Assembly: GCA_965228615.1 (NCBI GenBank)
Contig: CBDDHT010000001.1
Coordinates: 186,001 to 250,000, forward strand
Direction of reading: 5' to 3'
DNA: 64,000 bases
Source of the DNA: CBDDHT01 sp965228615
GTDB taxonomy: Bacteria; Pseudomonadota; Alphaproteobacteria; Rhizobiales; Methyloligellaceae
Shown: positions 33,649 through 41,855 of the stretch, one piece after another
How the letters are laid out: each line of letters opens with the position of its first letter
How positions within the stretch are numbered: position 1 is the stretch's first letter
Notes under the pieces: model-generated
The model's input: only the letters and a program-made list of their open reading frames with translations
Databases searched by the model: none
Told to the model about the DNA's origin: nothing
Translations under genes and position numbers: made by a program

Positions 33649-33707
33649 GTAACCGGTTGTCATCCGACTCGGGTCATCTGACTCGCATTAATGAGTACAC
33701 GGCCTAG
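33649..33707 (-). repeat. Right copy of the 59-bp inverted repeat flanking the metal island
   Basis: Read on the minus strand it begins CTAGGCCGTGTACTCATTAA and ends CCGGTTAC, matching the sequence at 22897-22955 in opposite orientation and over the same length without gaps. The pair encloses 10.7 kb of metal-resistance genes. Confidence 0.6.
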
Positions 33708-33722
33708 CAATCTTACAATCAG

Positions 33723-33748
33723 GAATACGGCTTGGTAGAGCCGTATTC
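33723..33748. terminator. Perfect 10-bp hairpin
   Basis: GAATACGGCT and AGCCGTATTC pair perfectly around loop TGGTAG. It is next to the right inverted repeat. There is no T-run, so it may be a transposon-end hairpin or a weak terminator. Confidence 0.4.
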
Positions 33749-34112
33749 TAGATGATACGTCGCAAAAGTATTGTTGTGCGACACTAATTCTCACGAACGC
33801 ACGCGCCAGCCTCGAGCCTACCACGCCTTCAACCATTGACCAAAATCGTCACCCGCCAACGCAGCATAACCAGACACAAATAAAGCCAAGACCGTCGCGG
33901 TTTCGGCTGCAGCTATGCGCCTTATGTCACGCCTTCCTATGCAATCAATCGCTTGTAGCGCAACCCAAATCGCCAGGCCCAAACAAATCGATCCCAAATT
34001 AAACTTTCAACTAGCATCAAACTTGGAGTTCTCAACTTGTAAAAATTCTCGCAGGCATCCATTTATTTTCCGCTGTAGTGAGGCGTCACTTTGGTGTAGA
34101 CTTCGCGTGCAA

Positions 34113-34319
34113 ATGGCCAAACAAACGCAACAAGCAAAACCCCTATCCCCTACCGTCGTCCAAGTGCTCGATGAGTTTGTCAGCTGTATGCGGGAAGCGG
34201 ACATTATCAACGAGGAAAGCATTCAGCGACTTGAAGAGCTTCTACGACAGTCTAATGTGCCCAAGCCTAACGAAATTGATGCGGTGCTTTTCCCTGTTAA
34301 GACAATAGAAGAGCTATGA
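34113..34319 (+). CDS. Small partner of the SMC-like ATPase
   Basis: The 68-residue helical protein begins MAKQTQQAKPLSPTVVQVLD and has MREADIINEESIQRLEELLR before the end. ATG 34113 is chosen because the upstream extension of the frame is compositionally poor; the ribosome-binding site is weak. Its TGA overlaps the ATPase ATG, so the two proteins are made in a coupled way and probably interact. No family is recognised. Confidence 0.6.
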   Translation: MAKQTQQAKPLSPTVVQVLDEFVSCMREADIINEESIQRLEELLRQSNVPKPNEIDAVLFPVKTIEEL

Positions 34320-36781
34320 TCCGCGTCAAAGAGCTACATATCCAGCATTTTCGCGGCATACCCGACCTAACGATTGATTTTGACACCAAGAATTTCGGAA
34401 TTTGTGGGCCAAACGGTACTGGAAAAAGCGGTGTGGTCGATGCCGTCGAGTTCTGTATTTCCGGAGACGTGACTCGTCTTACCGGCCAAGGGTCGTCCGA
34501 GCTAAGCGTAAAGCAGCACGCTCCACACGTGGACGCGCGCACCCAGCCTGAGAAGGCCAAAGTCACCCTTACAGCGTCCATCCCCTCACTCAATAACAAG
34601 GAAATTTCAATATCGCGATCTGTGAAGACACCACGGGCGCCAATCATCGAGCCGAATGATGATGACGTCAAAGCTGTCATCGCGGAACTCGAAACACATC
34701 CTGAGTTTGCCCTCTCACGACGCGAGATCGTCAAGTATGTAATTACCCCGGCAGGCCAACGATCGGTGGACGTCCAAACCCTATTGCGTCTCGATCACTT
34801 AGAAGATCTGCGCAAATCATTGACGACATTTCGCAACAATCGCCAGAACCAGGCGAAGACGGCTGAACAAGCACAGAAAAATACCGAGAGAGATTTCCAA
34901 AACTGGCTAAAGCTGGATGAACTTGATCGCCGTCTTGTGCTTGAAAAGATCAATGCGCAGCGTGAAATCCTAGGACTGCCCGCAATAGCTGAGCTTCAGA
35001 AAGATACGTCCTTCAAAGCCGGCATCGATGAAGACACAGAGGAGGGTGGGCCTAAGCAAGCTTTAAGCAAGGCAGCGGCACTCCTCGATCTTGAAGCGCT
35101 GCTGGCCGCAACCAAAAGCACTGAACCAGACGACCTCAAAGAGAGCCGCTCTCAGACTGCCGACGCATTACAAAAGCTCAAGGACGACGCCGAGGCATTC
35201 AACCTCATCCGCCGGCAACAGCTCGTTACCATGGGCCTCGCCCTAGTTGACGAGAACGCATGTCCGCTTTGTGATAATGAGTGGAACCGAGACGAACTTC
35301 GTGAATATCTCAACCAGAAGCTCGAAAATGCGAAAGAAGTCGGAGAGCAGCTGGCGACTCTGAAACGCAATCTTGCTGCCTTAGCAACTTCCCTATCTCA
35401 GCGTGAGCAAGCCGTCCAAAAAGTCATCGCACACTGCAACCGACTTGACCCCAAAATCGACCCAGCGGTACTCGAAACCTACTGCGCACAACTCCAATCT
35501 TTGCTTGGTGCTATCCAAGCTTTTTCAAGCGATCCGGCGACTATCGGCGACACCATTGTCGCCGTCACTCTCGATTGGTGGCAGCTTGCTCCCGAAGCCC
35601 TTAGTGCAGTTCAAGTCTGCAACGAAGCAGTCAAAGCATTGCCCGATCTTTCGAAGGCTAACCATGCGCGGGATTTCCTTGTCGTCGCGCAAGAGCGCTA
35701 CGAAAAGCTCCTGGAGGCTAGTGCGGATGAAAAGCTGGAAGTTGAACGCAACAAGATCGCTGGAGAGATATTAGGGAAATACAACGAAACGCGGGAAGGC
35801 GTCCTTGAACACATCTATGACGCCGTTGCCACCGATTTTTCCCGCTACTACCAAATGCTCAACCCTGAGGATGAGCAGAGGTTTGTTGGCAAGTTGGAAC
35901 AAGCACCAGCAAAGCTTAGCTTCAACGTGGATTTCTATGAGCGCGGAAAATTCCCACCAGGTGCATACCACAGCGAAGGCCACCAGGATGCTATGGGTCT
36001 TTGCTTATACCTTGCACTCATGAAACATACGCTGACAGATCAGTTCACGTTCGCGGTGTTAGATGATGTCCTTATGTCAGTTGATGCCGGACATCGTCGA
36101 AACGTTTGCCGATTGCTTACCACTGAATTCAAAGACACTCAGTTCATCGTCACTACGCATGATCCGATCTGGCTACGGTACATGAAAACGCAACGGCTCA
36201 TCAGTAAGTCTCAGATGTTTGCCGGCTGGACCGTCGATACTGGCCCACGCATCTGGGATGACCGAGACGTATGGGTAGAAATCGACACCGAGCTTGACGC
36301 AAATAACGTTTCCCGAGCCGCTGCTCTTCTCCGGGAATATCTGGAGTACATGGCCTTTGTGATTGCAGACGCCATCAAGGCATCCGTCGAGTTCAAGGGT
36401 GACGGCAACTACACCCTCAACGACTTGATGCCGCCATCCCTCAAGCGATGGAAGGCCTTGCTTCTGCACGGTTCAGAAGCTGCCTTACATTGGGATCAGA
36501 AGGAAAAGCGTGCGGAAATCGAAGAACTACGCAAATCAGTGAAGAAGCTATCCGTGACTTCAAATGCCGAACAGTGGGCCATCAATCCCGCTGTCCATTT
36601 CAACGAGTGGCAGAATTTTCAAGCCGATGAATTTCGGGAAGTTGTCAATGCCTTCAAAACAATCCTCGAAACGCTCTGTTGTGACGATTGTGGCGCTCTG
36701 GTGTACGTTACTCCTCGGGTCGGCACCCCAGAAGAATGTCGATGCAACTGTGGTTCCGTATCGATAAATCTGAAGAAATAA
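34316..36781 (+). CDS. SMC/Rad50-like AAA ATPase with zinc-hook-like CxxC and a zinc ribbon
   Basis: The 821-residue protein has a P-loop GPNGTGKS (31-38) after IRVKELHIQHFRGIPDLTID, as in RecF/SMC-like ATPases, and Walker B AVLDDVLMSVD (D583, D584). Long coiled coils flank C316-P-L-C319 in the middle, like a Rad50 zinc hook. The last 40 residues add a zinc ribbon (C788-C-x(2)-C, later CRCNC). The region between Walker B and the ribbon (about 600-780) is not recognised and could be an effector. Such ATPases with a small coupled partner are often anti-plasmid or anti-phage systems; no known named system fits exactly. Confidence 0.8.
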   Translation: MIRVKELHIQHFRGIPDLTIDFDTKNFGICGPNGTGKSGVVDAVEFCISGDVTRLTGQGSSELSVKQHAPHVDARTQPEKAKVTLTASIPSLNNKEISISRSVKTPRAPIIEPNDDDVKAVIAELETHPEFALSRREIVKYVITPAGQRSVDVQTLLRLDHLEDLRKSLTTFRNNRQNQAKTAEQAQKNTERDFQNWLKLDELDRRLVLEKINAQREILGLPAIAELQKDTSFKAGIDEDTEEGGPKQALSKAAALLDLEALLAATKSTEPDDLKESRSQTADALQKLKDDAEAFNLIRRQQLVTMGLALVDENACPLCDNEWNRDELREYLNQKLENAKEVGEQLATLKRNLAALATSLSQREQAVQKVIAHCNRLDPKIDPAVLETYCAQLQSLLGAIQAFSSDPATIGDTIVAVTLDWWQLAPEALSAVQVCNEAVKALPDLSKANHARDFLVVAQERYEKLLEASADEKLEVERNKIAGEILGKYNETREGVLEHIYDAVATDFSRYYQMLNPEDEQRFVGKLEQAPAKLSFNVDFYERGKFPPGAYHSEGHQDAMGLCLYLALMKHTLTDQFTFAVLDDVLMSVDAGHRRNVCRLLTTEFKDTQFIVTTHDPIWLRYMKTQRLISKSQMFAGWTVDTGPRIWDDRDVWVEIDTELDANNVSRAAALLREYLEYMAFVIADAIKASVEFKGDGNYTLNDLMPPSLKRWKALLLHGSEAALHWDQKEKRAEIEELRKSVKKLSVTSNAEQWAINPAVHFNEWQNFQADEFREVVNAFKTILETLCCDDCGALVYVTPRVGTPEECRCNCGSVSINLKK

Positions 36782-36937
36782 CAGAATTAACAAATCTTCA
36801 AGAACGCCCCGGCAGCAATGCATACTCATACGTCGCTTGCCGCATCCGTCATTCTCATATTCCTGGACCACACCGCTCAACGGAATGCCTTCACATTCTG
36901 CATCTTCCAGTGACCAGTTGACCTTCTACAGCATCCC

Positions 36938-38071
36938 TTAAAGCGCTGACCTGTCTTGTTTGTACATTTCCCGCAAGTAGTCCAAATGCGCCCCCATTGT
37001 CGTAAATCCTTCTTGCCTTGGTCCCTTTCGCTCTATTTCGCGTTTTCTCAGGTCATCCATTGCTTCCCGTATGTCATCTTCCTTTGAAGATCGATAATCT
37101 CGTTTTATTCCGGCACGCAAAAATGCCAAAGGTGCAACTCTAATTTTTTTCTTTCGAATCATGTCTTTTGTTTTTCGTATGTGCCAGTCCACCCGCAATG
37201 GATCTTCTTCGCACCATTTCTCTATGGTTTTGTACGCCTCCCTTCTCGGCATGCCTAGTTGTTGCATTTCTGTGCTTAATCGATCATTCCTACTGCCTGG
37301 TGCAAATGTCGTATTACTGAATTTAATTTCACCTCCTGGCTTTTTCTTCACTTCGAAAATTATCTTCCCTACCTTCCTTCCAACCCGTTTGGTTTTGAAA
37401 GAAATATCTAAATCACTCTTTTTTGAAATCTCTTTGCATGCCGGTTTCAATATTCGTTCTGAAAAATTTCCAAACACCTGGTATTGATCATTTTCTATCC
37501 CGAATGCATCTTTAATTTTTGCTAGAGGAACCGTTATTATGATTTTATTTTTGTGGCTTTTATTGATTTCACATTTTGCAATTTCATATATTCGGCAGGT
37601 ATAGAATGAGTGAAACGTCATTAAAACGCGGAATTCTAATTCTGTATAATTTCCCACTATGTTTAACAGATATGGGGCTGCCTCGTCGTTCAGCCGCATA
37701 GAAACGGTGCCATCCCCACTAAGCTTGTAGTGAGCTTTACTCAAGAACGGAAACTGCAATAATTCTGTCTCTTCCCCACCTTCCACTGTTTCAATTTCCA
37801 CTACCCTACCTACCAAACGCTTGGTCGCATTGGCTGCTGCTGTGTATGTTCTCCCGTTCTTGGAAAGTCCTAGAAATTTATACAGCTCTGTAAGATCCAG
37901 CGTTTGTGTTTTAAAACCGTCATCTGACATACGAATTTCTGAAATAAGCCATGAAAGAATTCTTTTTTCTTCTAATGACATCGAATAACAAGCCCAAGCA
38001 AGGCTATTTACGAAAGTTAGCTTCGCGATGCTATTGGGGCCAGAACGGCTTTCTCGTTCCCTTCTTGACAT
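36938..38071 (-). CDS. Rep_3-family plasmid replication initiator
   Basis: The 377-residue protein has the two winged helices of Rep_3/RepB initiators: MSLEEKRILSWLISEIR, LDLTELYKFLGLSKNGRTYT, and later FRVLMTFHSFYTCRIYEIAK with PLAKIKDAFGIENDQYQVFG. A C-terminal extension of basic helices follows (EKWCEEDPLRVDWHIRKTKD). It should bind the four iterons just upstream of its start to open the origin and control copy number. The gene is markedly AT-rich with many TTT/AAA codons, unlike its neighbours, which points to separate ancestry. Confidence 0.92.
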   Translation of the reverse strand: MSRRERESRSGPNSIAKLTFVNSLAWACYSMSLEEKRILSWLISEIRMSDDGFKTQTLDLTELYKFLGLSKNGRTYTAAANATKRLVGRVVEIETVEGGEETELLQFPFLSKAHYKLSGDGTVSMRLNDEAAPYLLNIVGNYTELEFRVLMTFHSFYTCRIYEIAKCEINKSHKNKIIITVPLAKIKDAFGIENDQYQVFGNFSERILKPACKEISKKSDLDISFKTKRVGRKVGKIIFEVKKKPGGEIKFSNTTFAPGSRNDRLSTEMQQLGMPRREAYKTIEKWCEEDPLRVDWHIRKTKDMIRKKKIRVAPLAFLRAGIKRDYRSSKEDDIREAMDDLRKREIERKGPRQEGFTTMGAHLDYLREMYKQDRSAL

Positions 38072-38102
38072 GTTTTTATGTTACCAAATTCCATCTATAA
38101 AC

Positions 38103-38234
38103 TTTTCCACATGTAGTGATGTTCCTGGGGACAACAAAACGCATCTCTATAGAGGGTTAGGGAGATATTTGTAGAGAGTTAGGGAGAAATTTGTAGAGCG
38201 CGCGGGAGATATTTGTAGAGAGTTAGCGCAAAAT
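38103..38234. other. Iteron replication origin (oriV) with a DnaA box
   Basis: Four contiguous 22-bp iterons occupy 38147-38168, 38169-38190, 38191-38212 and 38213-38234; the core is TTGTAGAGAGTTAGGGAGA, with the first and third units diverged. TTTTCCACA (38103-38111) fits the DnaA box TTWTNCACA. An inverted half-iteron (CTCTACAC) follows the last unit, and the sequence to 38300 is AT-rich. Placement directly before rep is the classic arrangement of iteron plasmids. Confidence 0.9.
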
Positions 38235-38365
38235 ATGGCTCTACACGGCTAATTATTCACCCTATAAACGCTAAGCAACGTCCATCGAAAAACAGAATGT
38301 TTTTTAGACTTTCAGTTCAATTGAAAAGGGTGACTAGGTTTTCACCCAGTCACCCCACTCCCTTC

Positions 38366-38566
38366 TCAGGGAGTGTCGTTAGGAGTTCTGCGTTCGTCCA
38401 GTCTAGTCTGCAACCAATCCTGTACTTCCTCCTCAACCCAACCCACCCGGTTAGGGCCAAGCTTTACCCGCAATGGGAATTTACCGGCCTTTTCCAAGCG
38501 TGCGATGTGTTGCGGTGAGTACAAGACCAGCTCCTTCAACTGGTGTTTCGAAAGCATCTTCCTCAT
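38366..38566 (-). CDS. AlpA-like helix-turn-helix regulator
   Basis: The 66-residue protein starts at ATG 38566 (GGAGA 8 nt upstream) and is a single MerR/AlpA-type wHTH: MLSKHQLKELVLYSPQHIAR, LEKAGKFPLRVKLGPNRVG, WVEEEVQDWLQTRLDERR. AlpA proteins regulate excision or replication genes of mobile elements. The frame is open 59 codons further upstream, but that part lacks a ribosome-binding site. It is the last clearly plasmid-type gene before the ordinary genomic genes. Confidence 0.75.
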   Translation of the reverse strand: MRKMLSKHQLKELVLYSPQHIARLEKAGKFPLRVKLGPNRVGWVEEEVQDWLQTRLDERRTPNDTP

Positions 38567-38600
38567 CACGATGTCTCCATGAATGAGAGCATCGCGATGC

Positions 38601-38623
38601 CCTAGGGTTGACAAAAACCTAGG
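38601..38623. promoter_or_regulatory. Paired CCTAGG sites upstream of the AlpA-like gene
   Basis: The palindrome CCTAGG occurs at 38601-38606 and 38618-38623 around GTTGACAAAAA, about 35-57 bp before the AlpA-like start. It may be an operator for that regulator. Between here and 38885 no other gene is supported; composition shifts to the GC-rich flanking DNA near 38780. Confidence 0.3.
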
Positions 38624-38885
38624 CAAAAGAAGTCTATACGCCGATCTTGAAACCCCCAAGCGTGAACGTCTGTCTACTAGGCTAGGATCACTGCGGAGGT
38701 GGTCCAAAAGGTGGGCTATGGTGAGTTTATGGAAAGAAAGCATGGTATATCAATAGGTTGTCGCCGCGATACGTTCCCCCATGCGGCACCATTTTTTTTG
38801 TCTCCAAGCCAATCGAGATTCTGCAGCGGAACTGCCAACGCGCTTGGCGGAGGGACTGAACTCAATTGAGATTCGAGCACTGCCA

Positions 38886-39890
38886 ATGAAATCGACAACC
38901 AAAATGTGTCTGGCCGTTTCGGCCGCGTTGTTTTTCGTGACGGGATCGATTAACGCCGCCGCCAATGCCGCGCCGCTTCCCTTCGAGACGGTAACGTTAG
39001 GCAAGTCGAATGAGCACTATACCGTTGAGGGCGAGTATCCGCGAACAGGCCTGGAAGCCATCGATCGCGTGCTTGCCGACTACGCCACAAAGTCCATGAA
39101 CGATCTGATCGCTTCGGCAGAGGAAGATGCTGCCGAACGCGCCAAAGAGGGACGGCGATTGCCGGCAGGGCTGACCTACTGGCTCGATTTGCACTTCACG
39201 CTCGAACGCAATGACGACGATGTATTTGCCGTCACGATCACGACAAGCCATTTCACCGGTGGCGCACATCCCGGAAGGACCTTCAAGACTTTCACGTTTC
39301 TGCGGCCGGACGGCTGGCGGGTTTTTCTTCCGGAGATCTTTTCGGGTCGTGAGGCGCTGCAGCGGATCAGCGCTTTGGCGATCCAGGACCTGATCGAGCG
39401 CATTGGCGGGCTGAATGGTTTGACCGACCCGGAATCAATCAGAGAGGGTGCAGGACCGTCCTGGGAGAATTTTGAAGCTTTTGCGCTGAACCACGACAAG
39501 CTCACGCTCTATTTTCAGGAGTATCAGGTTGCGGTCTATGCTGCGGGATCTCAGCAGAGCGAAATCCCGCTTTCGAAATTGCGTGACTTGTTGCGCAATG
39601 ATTGGCGTTTACCCGCTCCGTCCTTCGACTGCGGCGAAGCAGATAGCCGAGTAGAGAAATCGATCTGCTCCGATGTCGAATTGGCACGCATCGATCGAAG
39701 GCTTGCCGGGGCCTACGAGCGGAAGCTATCAGAACTCTATGATGACCAAGGCAATGAGGTGACAGCGGCCGTCAAGGAGGCGATCCGCAAACGCCAGAGG
39801 GAATGGCTGCTTCATCGCGAGGCGGCCTGCTCGAACGGTGAAACAGCTTGCCTGACGGCTCTATACCGAGACCGCATGAAGACACTTTGA
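38886..39890 (+). CDS. Secreted protein with PdaC/RsiV-like domain and LprI-type C-terminus
   Basis: The 334-residue protein starts at ATG 38886 with signal peptide MKSTTKMCLAVSAALFFVTG...NAAANAA. The middle (TYWLDLHFTLERNDDDVFAV, FTGGAHPGRTFKTFTFLRPD, LTLYFQEYQVAVYAAGS) is the DUF4163/DUF3298 pair found in RsiV and PdaC. The C-terminal 95 residues (FDCGEADSRVEKSICSDVEL, ARIDRRLAGAYERKL, EAACSNGETACLTALYRDR) are the LprI/DUF1311 module with four cysteines, proposed to inhibit lysozyme. It is probably periplasmic and binds lysozyme or cell-wall components. Confidence 0.85.
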   Translation: MKSTTKMCLAVSAALFFVTGSINAAANAAPLPFETVTLGKSNEHYTVEGEYPRTGLEAIDRVLADYATKSMNDLIASAEEDAAERAKEGRRLPAGLTYWLDLHFTLERNDDDVFAVTITTSHFTGGAHPGRTFKTFTFLRPDGWRVFLPEIFSGREALQRISALAIQDLIERIGGLNGLTDPESIREGAGPSWENFEAFALNHDKLTLYFQEYQVAVYAAGSQQSEIPLSKLRDLLRNDWRLPAPSFDCGEADSRVEKSICSDVELARIDRRLAGAYERKLSELYDDQGNEVTAAVKEAIRKRQREWLLHREAACSNGETACLTALYRDRMKTL

Positions 39891-39961
39891 GAGTGTCGGC
39901 GTAATCCGTTGACTCCCATTCTCCGTACTAGGAGCGATTAAGGGAATGCAGGGTCAGCGTG

Positions 39962-40615
39962 ATGAAGAAGAAAACAATGAGTATAGCAATCTCGGTCTTG
40001 GCAATCGTGGCGGTTGTCGTCGCTGCATTTGGCGGTTTTATCTGGTACACCAACAATGTTGAGCAGGCCGCCTACACCACTGTGACGGCCGATGGCGACT
40101 TCGAGATCAGAGAATATCCATCTCTTGTCGTTGCCGAAGTCACCCGTTCAGGAGATCGCAAGAGTTCCGTCAATCAGGGATTTCGTCCGCTTGCAGCCTA
40201 TATCTTCGCAAAGGAGCGGAAAGGTGAGCCGATCGCGATGACCGCGCCGGTCACCCAGGAAAAGCGTGAGACGATAGCCATGACGGCGCCGGTAACGCAG
40301 ACACCGGATGAGAACGGCGACAAATGGACAATCCGGTTTGTCATGCCGTCGAACTACACGCTCGAATCCCTGCCGCGCCCAGTCGGCTCGGATGTTCGCA
40401 TCGAAGAGATGCCGGCACGCCTGCGCTCGGCAATTCGGTTCAGCGGCGTTGCCACGGACTCTTTGCTCAGCGAGAAAGAAGCCGAGCTGCGGAAATGGAT
40501 GGACTCCCGCAATTTGCAGGCTGGTGGTGCACCGACATATGCCTACTACAATGCGCCTTGGACACCCGGGTTTCTGAGACGAAACGAAGTGCTTTTGGAC
40601 ATTACCGCAAACTAG
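39962..40615 (+). CDS. SOUL-family haem-binding protein
   Basis: The 217-residue protein has an N-terminal membrane anchor (IAISVLAIVAVVVAAFGGFI) and the SOUL domain: EQAAYTTVTADGDFEIREYP, FRPLAAYIFAKERKGEPIAM, the doubled IAMTAPVTQ motif and a final YYNAPWTPGFLRRNEVLLDI. Members bind haem or porphyrins. In alphaproteobacteria such genes commonly sit in light and singlet-oxygen stress clusters, as the next genes suggest. ATG 39962 is used; a GTG lies one codon upstream. Confidence 0.9.
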   Translation: MKKKTMSIAISVLAIVAVVVAAFGGFIWYTNNVEQAAYTTVTADGDFEIREYPSLVVAEVTRSGDRKSSVNQGFRPLAAYIFAKERKGEPIAMTAPVTQEKRETIAMTAPVTQTPDENGDKWTIRFVMPSNYTLESLPRPVGSDVRIEEMPARLRSAIRFSGVATDSLLSEKEAELRKWMDSRNLQAGGAPTYAYYNAPWTPGFLRRNEVLLDITAN

Positions 40616-40655
40616 AGCAACGTGCGTCCGGTCGGACGCACATAAGTTGCTCTAG
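40612..40655. terminator. Nested perfect hairpin after the SOUL gene
   Basis: CTAGAGCAAC / GTTGCTCTAG (10 bp) encloses GTGCGTCC / GGACGCAC (8 bp) with a 4-nt bulge and a 4-nt loop. The TAG stop of the SOUL gene lies in the outer stem. It should end the transcript, though the following T-run is weak. Confidence 0.6.
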
Positions 40656-40732
40656 CAGCTAAGAGTCGATCAACTTGTCTGCGCTTTGTCGATTCCGACT
40701 AAGCGCAGGTTGATCTGGAGCCCTCTCCGAAG

Positions 40733-41083
40733 ATGTCGAAAACCGTCTATGTCTCTATCACCGGACTGACGCTCAAGAAGCCATGGTACATCTTTCGGTT
40801 CTACTGGCACGCTGCGCTTTCGCTTGGGCAGGCCAGACGTGCCGAGGGCAACATTCGTACCGAGGTGCGAACGATAAACGGCGTCCATCACACACTGACG
40901 GTTTGGAAAAATGAAACCGCGATGCGGGCATTCCTCTATCGCGGTGCGCACAGACGCGCGATCAGAGCATTTAGTACGATTGCGACCGGAAAGACATATG
41001 GTTTCGCGACGGATCAGATACCGTCCTGGGACGAATTTCATGGCTTGTGGCTGGAGCGAGGCCGGGACTATGAAAGCCACTGA
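40733..41083 (+). CDS. Dimeric alpha/beta-barrel (ABM-like) protein
   Basis: The 116-residue protein opens with KTVYVSITGLTLKKPWYIFR and continues GNIRTEVRTINGVHHTLTVW, KNETAMRAFLYRGAHRRAIR, AFSTIATGKTYGF. This looks like the small ferredoxin-like dimeric barrel of the antibiotic-monooxygenase or spheroidene-monooxygenase type. No cofactor is implied. It lies in the possible photo-oxidative stress cluster. Family placement is tentative. Confidence 0.6.
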   Translation: MSKTVYVSITGLTLKKPWYIFRFYWHAALSLGQARRAEGNIRTEVRTINGVHHTLTVWKNETAMRAFLYRGAHRRAIRAFSTIATGKTYGFATDQIPSWDEFHGLWLERGRDYESH

Positions 41084-41114
41084 TGGGCGCCCGGATTATT
41101 CTGAAACGCTCTGA

Positions 41115-41540
41115 CTATTCTGAAACGACGTTGTCGCCACTCTTATTTCCTCCATCACCCGCTGCGCGCTGCAATCGGGCGCGAAAGGGTAAGAACCGGT
41201 TATAGGCCGCATTGAGGAGCCATTGCATGCCTGGAAGGTCCGAGAGAACAGCAAGCGGCTTCATAACCGGGAGCTGCCGCCAGATCGCGCGAAACGCGTC
41301 TCCGCCCGACGCAAGAGAGCCGTCCGGCAGGCGAACATGGAACCGCTGCATCGCCGTTCTGGTGGCAAGACCTGGAACGACTTCGTCAGAGCCGCAATTG
41401 CTCACGTCCTGCCATACAAGCGCATCCGCTCCGCGTCGTCTCCGATAGAAGGCTATTTCCTTGCGGCATAGCGGGCAGCTCCCATCGTAGAAGATGGTCA
41501 GTCGGTGCGTCGTATTTGTTTCTTTGGAATTGAGGGCCAT
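41115..41540 (-). CDS. DCC-family (DUF393) thiol-disulfide protein
   Basis: The 141-residue protein has the DCC signature FYDGSCPLCRKEIAFYRRR (C22, C25) and a thioredoxin-like helical remainder (DAFRAIWRQLPVMKPLAVLS, NAAYNRFLPFRARLQ). The start ATG 41540 follows the truncated DUF427 gene by 29 bp. DUF393 proteins are redox-active by motif but have no defined partner. It is the last gene of a minus-strand set with DUF427 and DUF3429. Confidence 0.85.
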   Translation of the reverse strand: MALNSKETNTTHRLTIFYDGSCPLCRKEIAFYRRRRGADALVWQDVSNCGSDEVVPGLATRTAMQRFHVRLPDGSLASGGDAFRAIWRQLPVMKPLAVLSDLPGMQWLLNAAYNRFLPFRARLQRAAGDGGNKSGDNVVSE

Positions 41541-41569
41541 CGGATTCGGTTCTGACTGATCTACCAGCC

Positions 41570-41821
41570 CTAGGTGCCTGGTTCGCCTTTGAACTCGCAG
41601 CCGCTCGTGTGCTTCTCGGGCACGAGTACATCGCTTCGGACATCGCCCGGTGGAATGTAATACACGGGCGGATGGCTGGTTTCGAGAGCGCGGTACGCCC
41701 CATTGCTGGTCACGATGCACTCGCCTGCAAACATGATGCGCACCTGGTCAACAGCCGGTTCCAGGGAGGGCGGTCGTGGATAATCCCAGACAGGTTTCCT
41801 GGCCAGGTCCAGGTTCAACAC
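41570..41821 (-). CDS. DUF427 protein, C-terminally truncated
   Basis: The 83-residue product reads VWDYPRPPSLEPAVDQVRIM, FAGECIVTSNGAYRALETSH, PPVYYIPPGDV and stops soon after SGCEFKGEPGT. Normal DUF427 domains continue with a second half (KG-x-A-x-Y ... AAW-x-YP ... VAFYP) that is missing here. A GTG at 41821 is the apparent start. It is either a shortened functional form or a gene decaying after a frameshift or deletion before the DCC gene. Confidence 0.7.
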   Translation of the reverse strand: MLNLDLARKPVWDYPRPPSLEPAVDQVRIMFAGECIVTSNGAYRALETSHPPVYYIPPGDVRSDVLVPEKHTSGCEFKGEPGT

Positions 41822-41855
41822 GCTGCCGCTTCAAGATCATTGCTCGACGCAGGTC

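Larger units (their letters stand above)
33546..34112. other. Gap with a His-rich coding scrap, repeat and hairpin
   Basis: Just after the methyltransferase, a frame without start reads EKHDHGAHGHVHVEGN and ends at 33647. It looks like a fragment of a His-rich metal-binding segment left by a deletion. The right 59-bp inverted repeat (33649-33707) and a 10-bp hairpin (33723-33748) follow. From 33750 to 34112 I see no gene; an upstream extension of the next gene's frame lacks protein character. Confidence 0.4.

Noticed and set aside
33915..34112. N-terminal extension of the small ATPase partner
   Set aside because: The extension has a chance-like composition with scattered Cys and Arg and no start signal; ATG 34113 gives a compact protein coupled to the ATPase.
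38147..38234. Four 22-bp direct repeats, possible CRISPR
   Set aside because: The units are contiguous with no spacers and lie before a Rep_3 gene, so they are iterons.
38750..38880. tRNA or attachment site at the plasmid/genome junction
   Set aside because: I looked for a tRNA-like fold and a direct repeat pairing with the left side and saw neither; the junction is not resolved.
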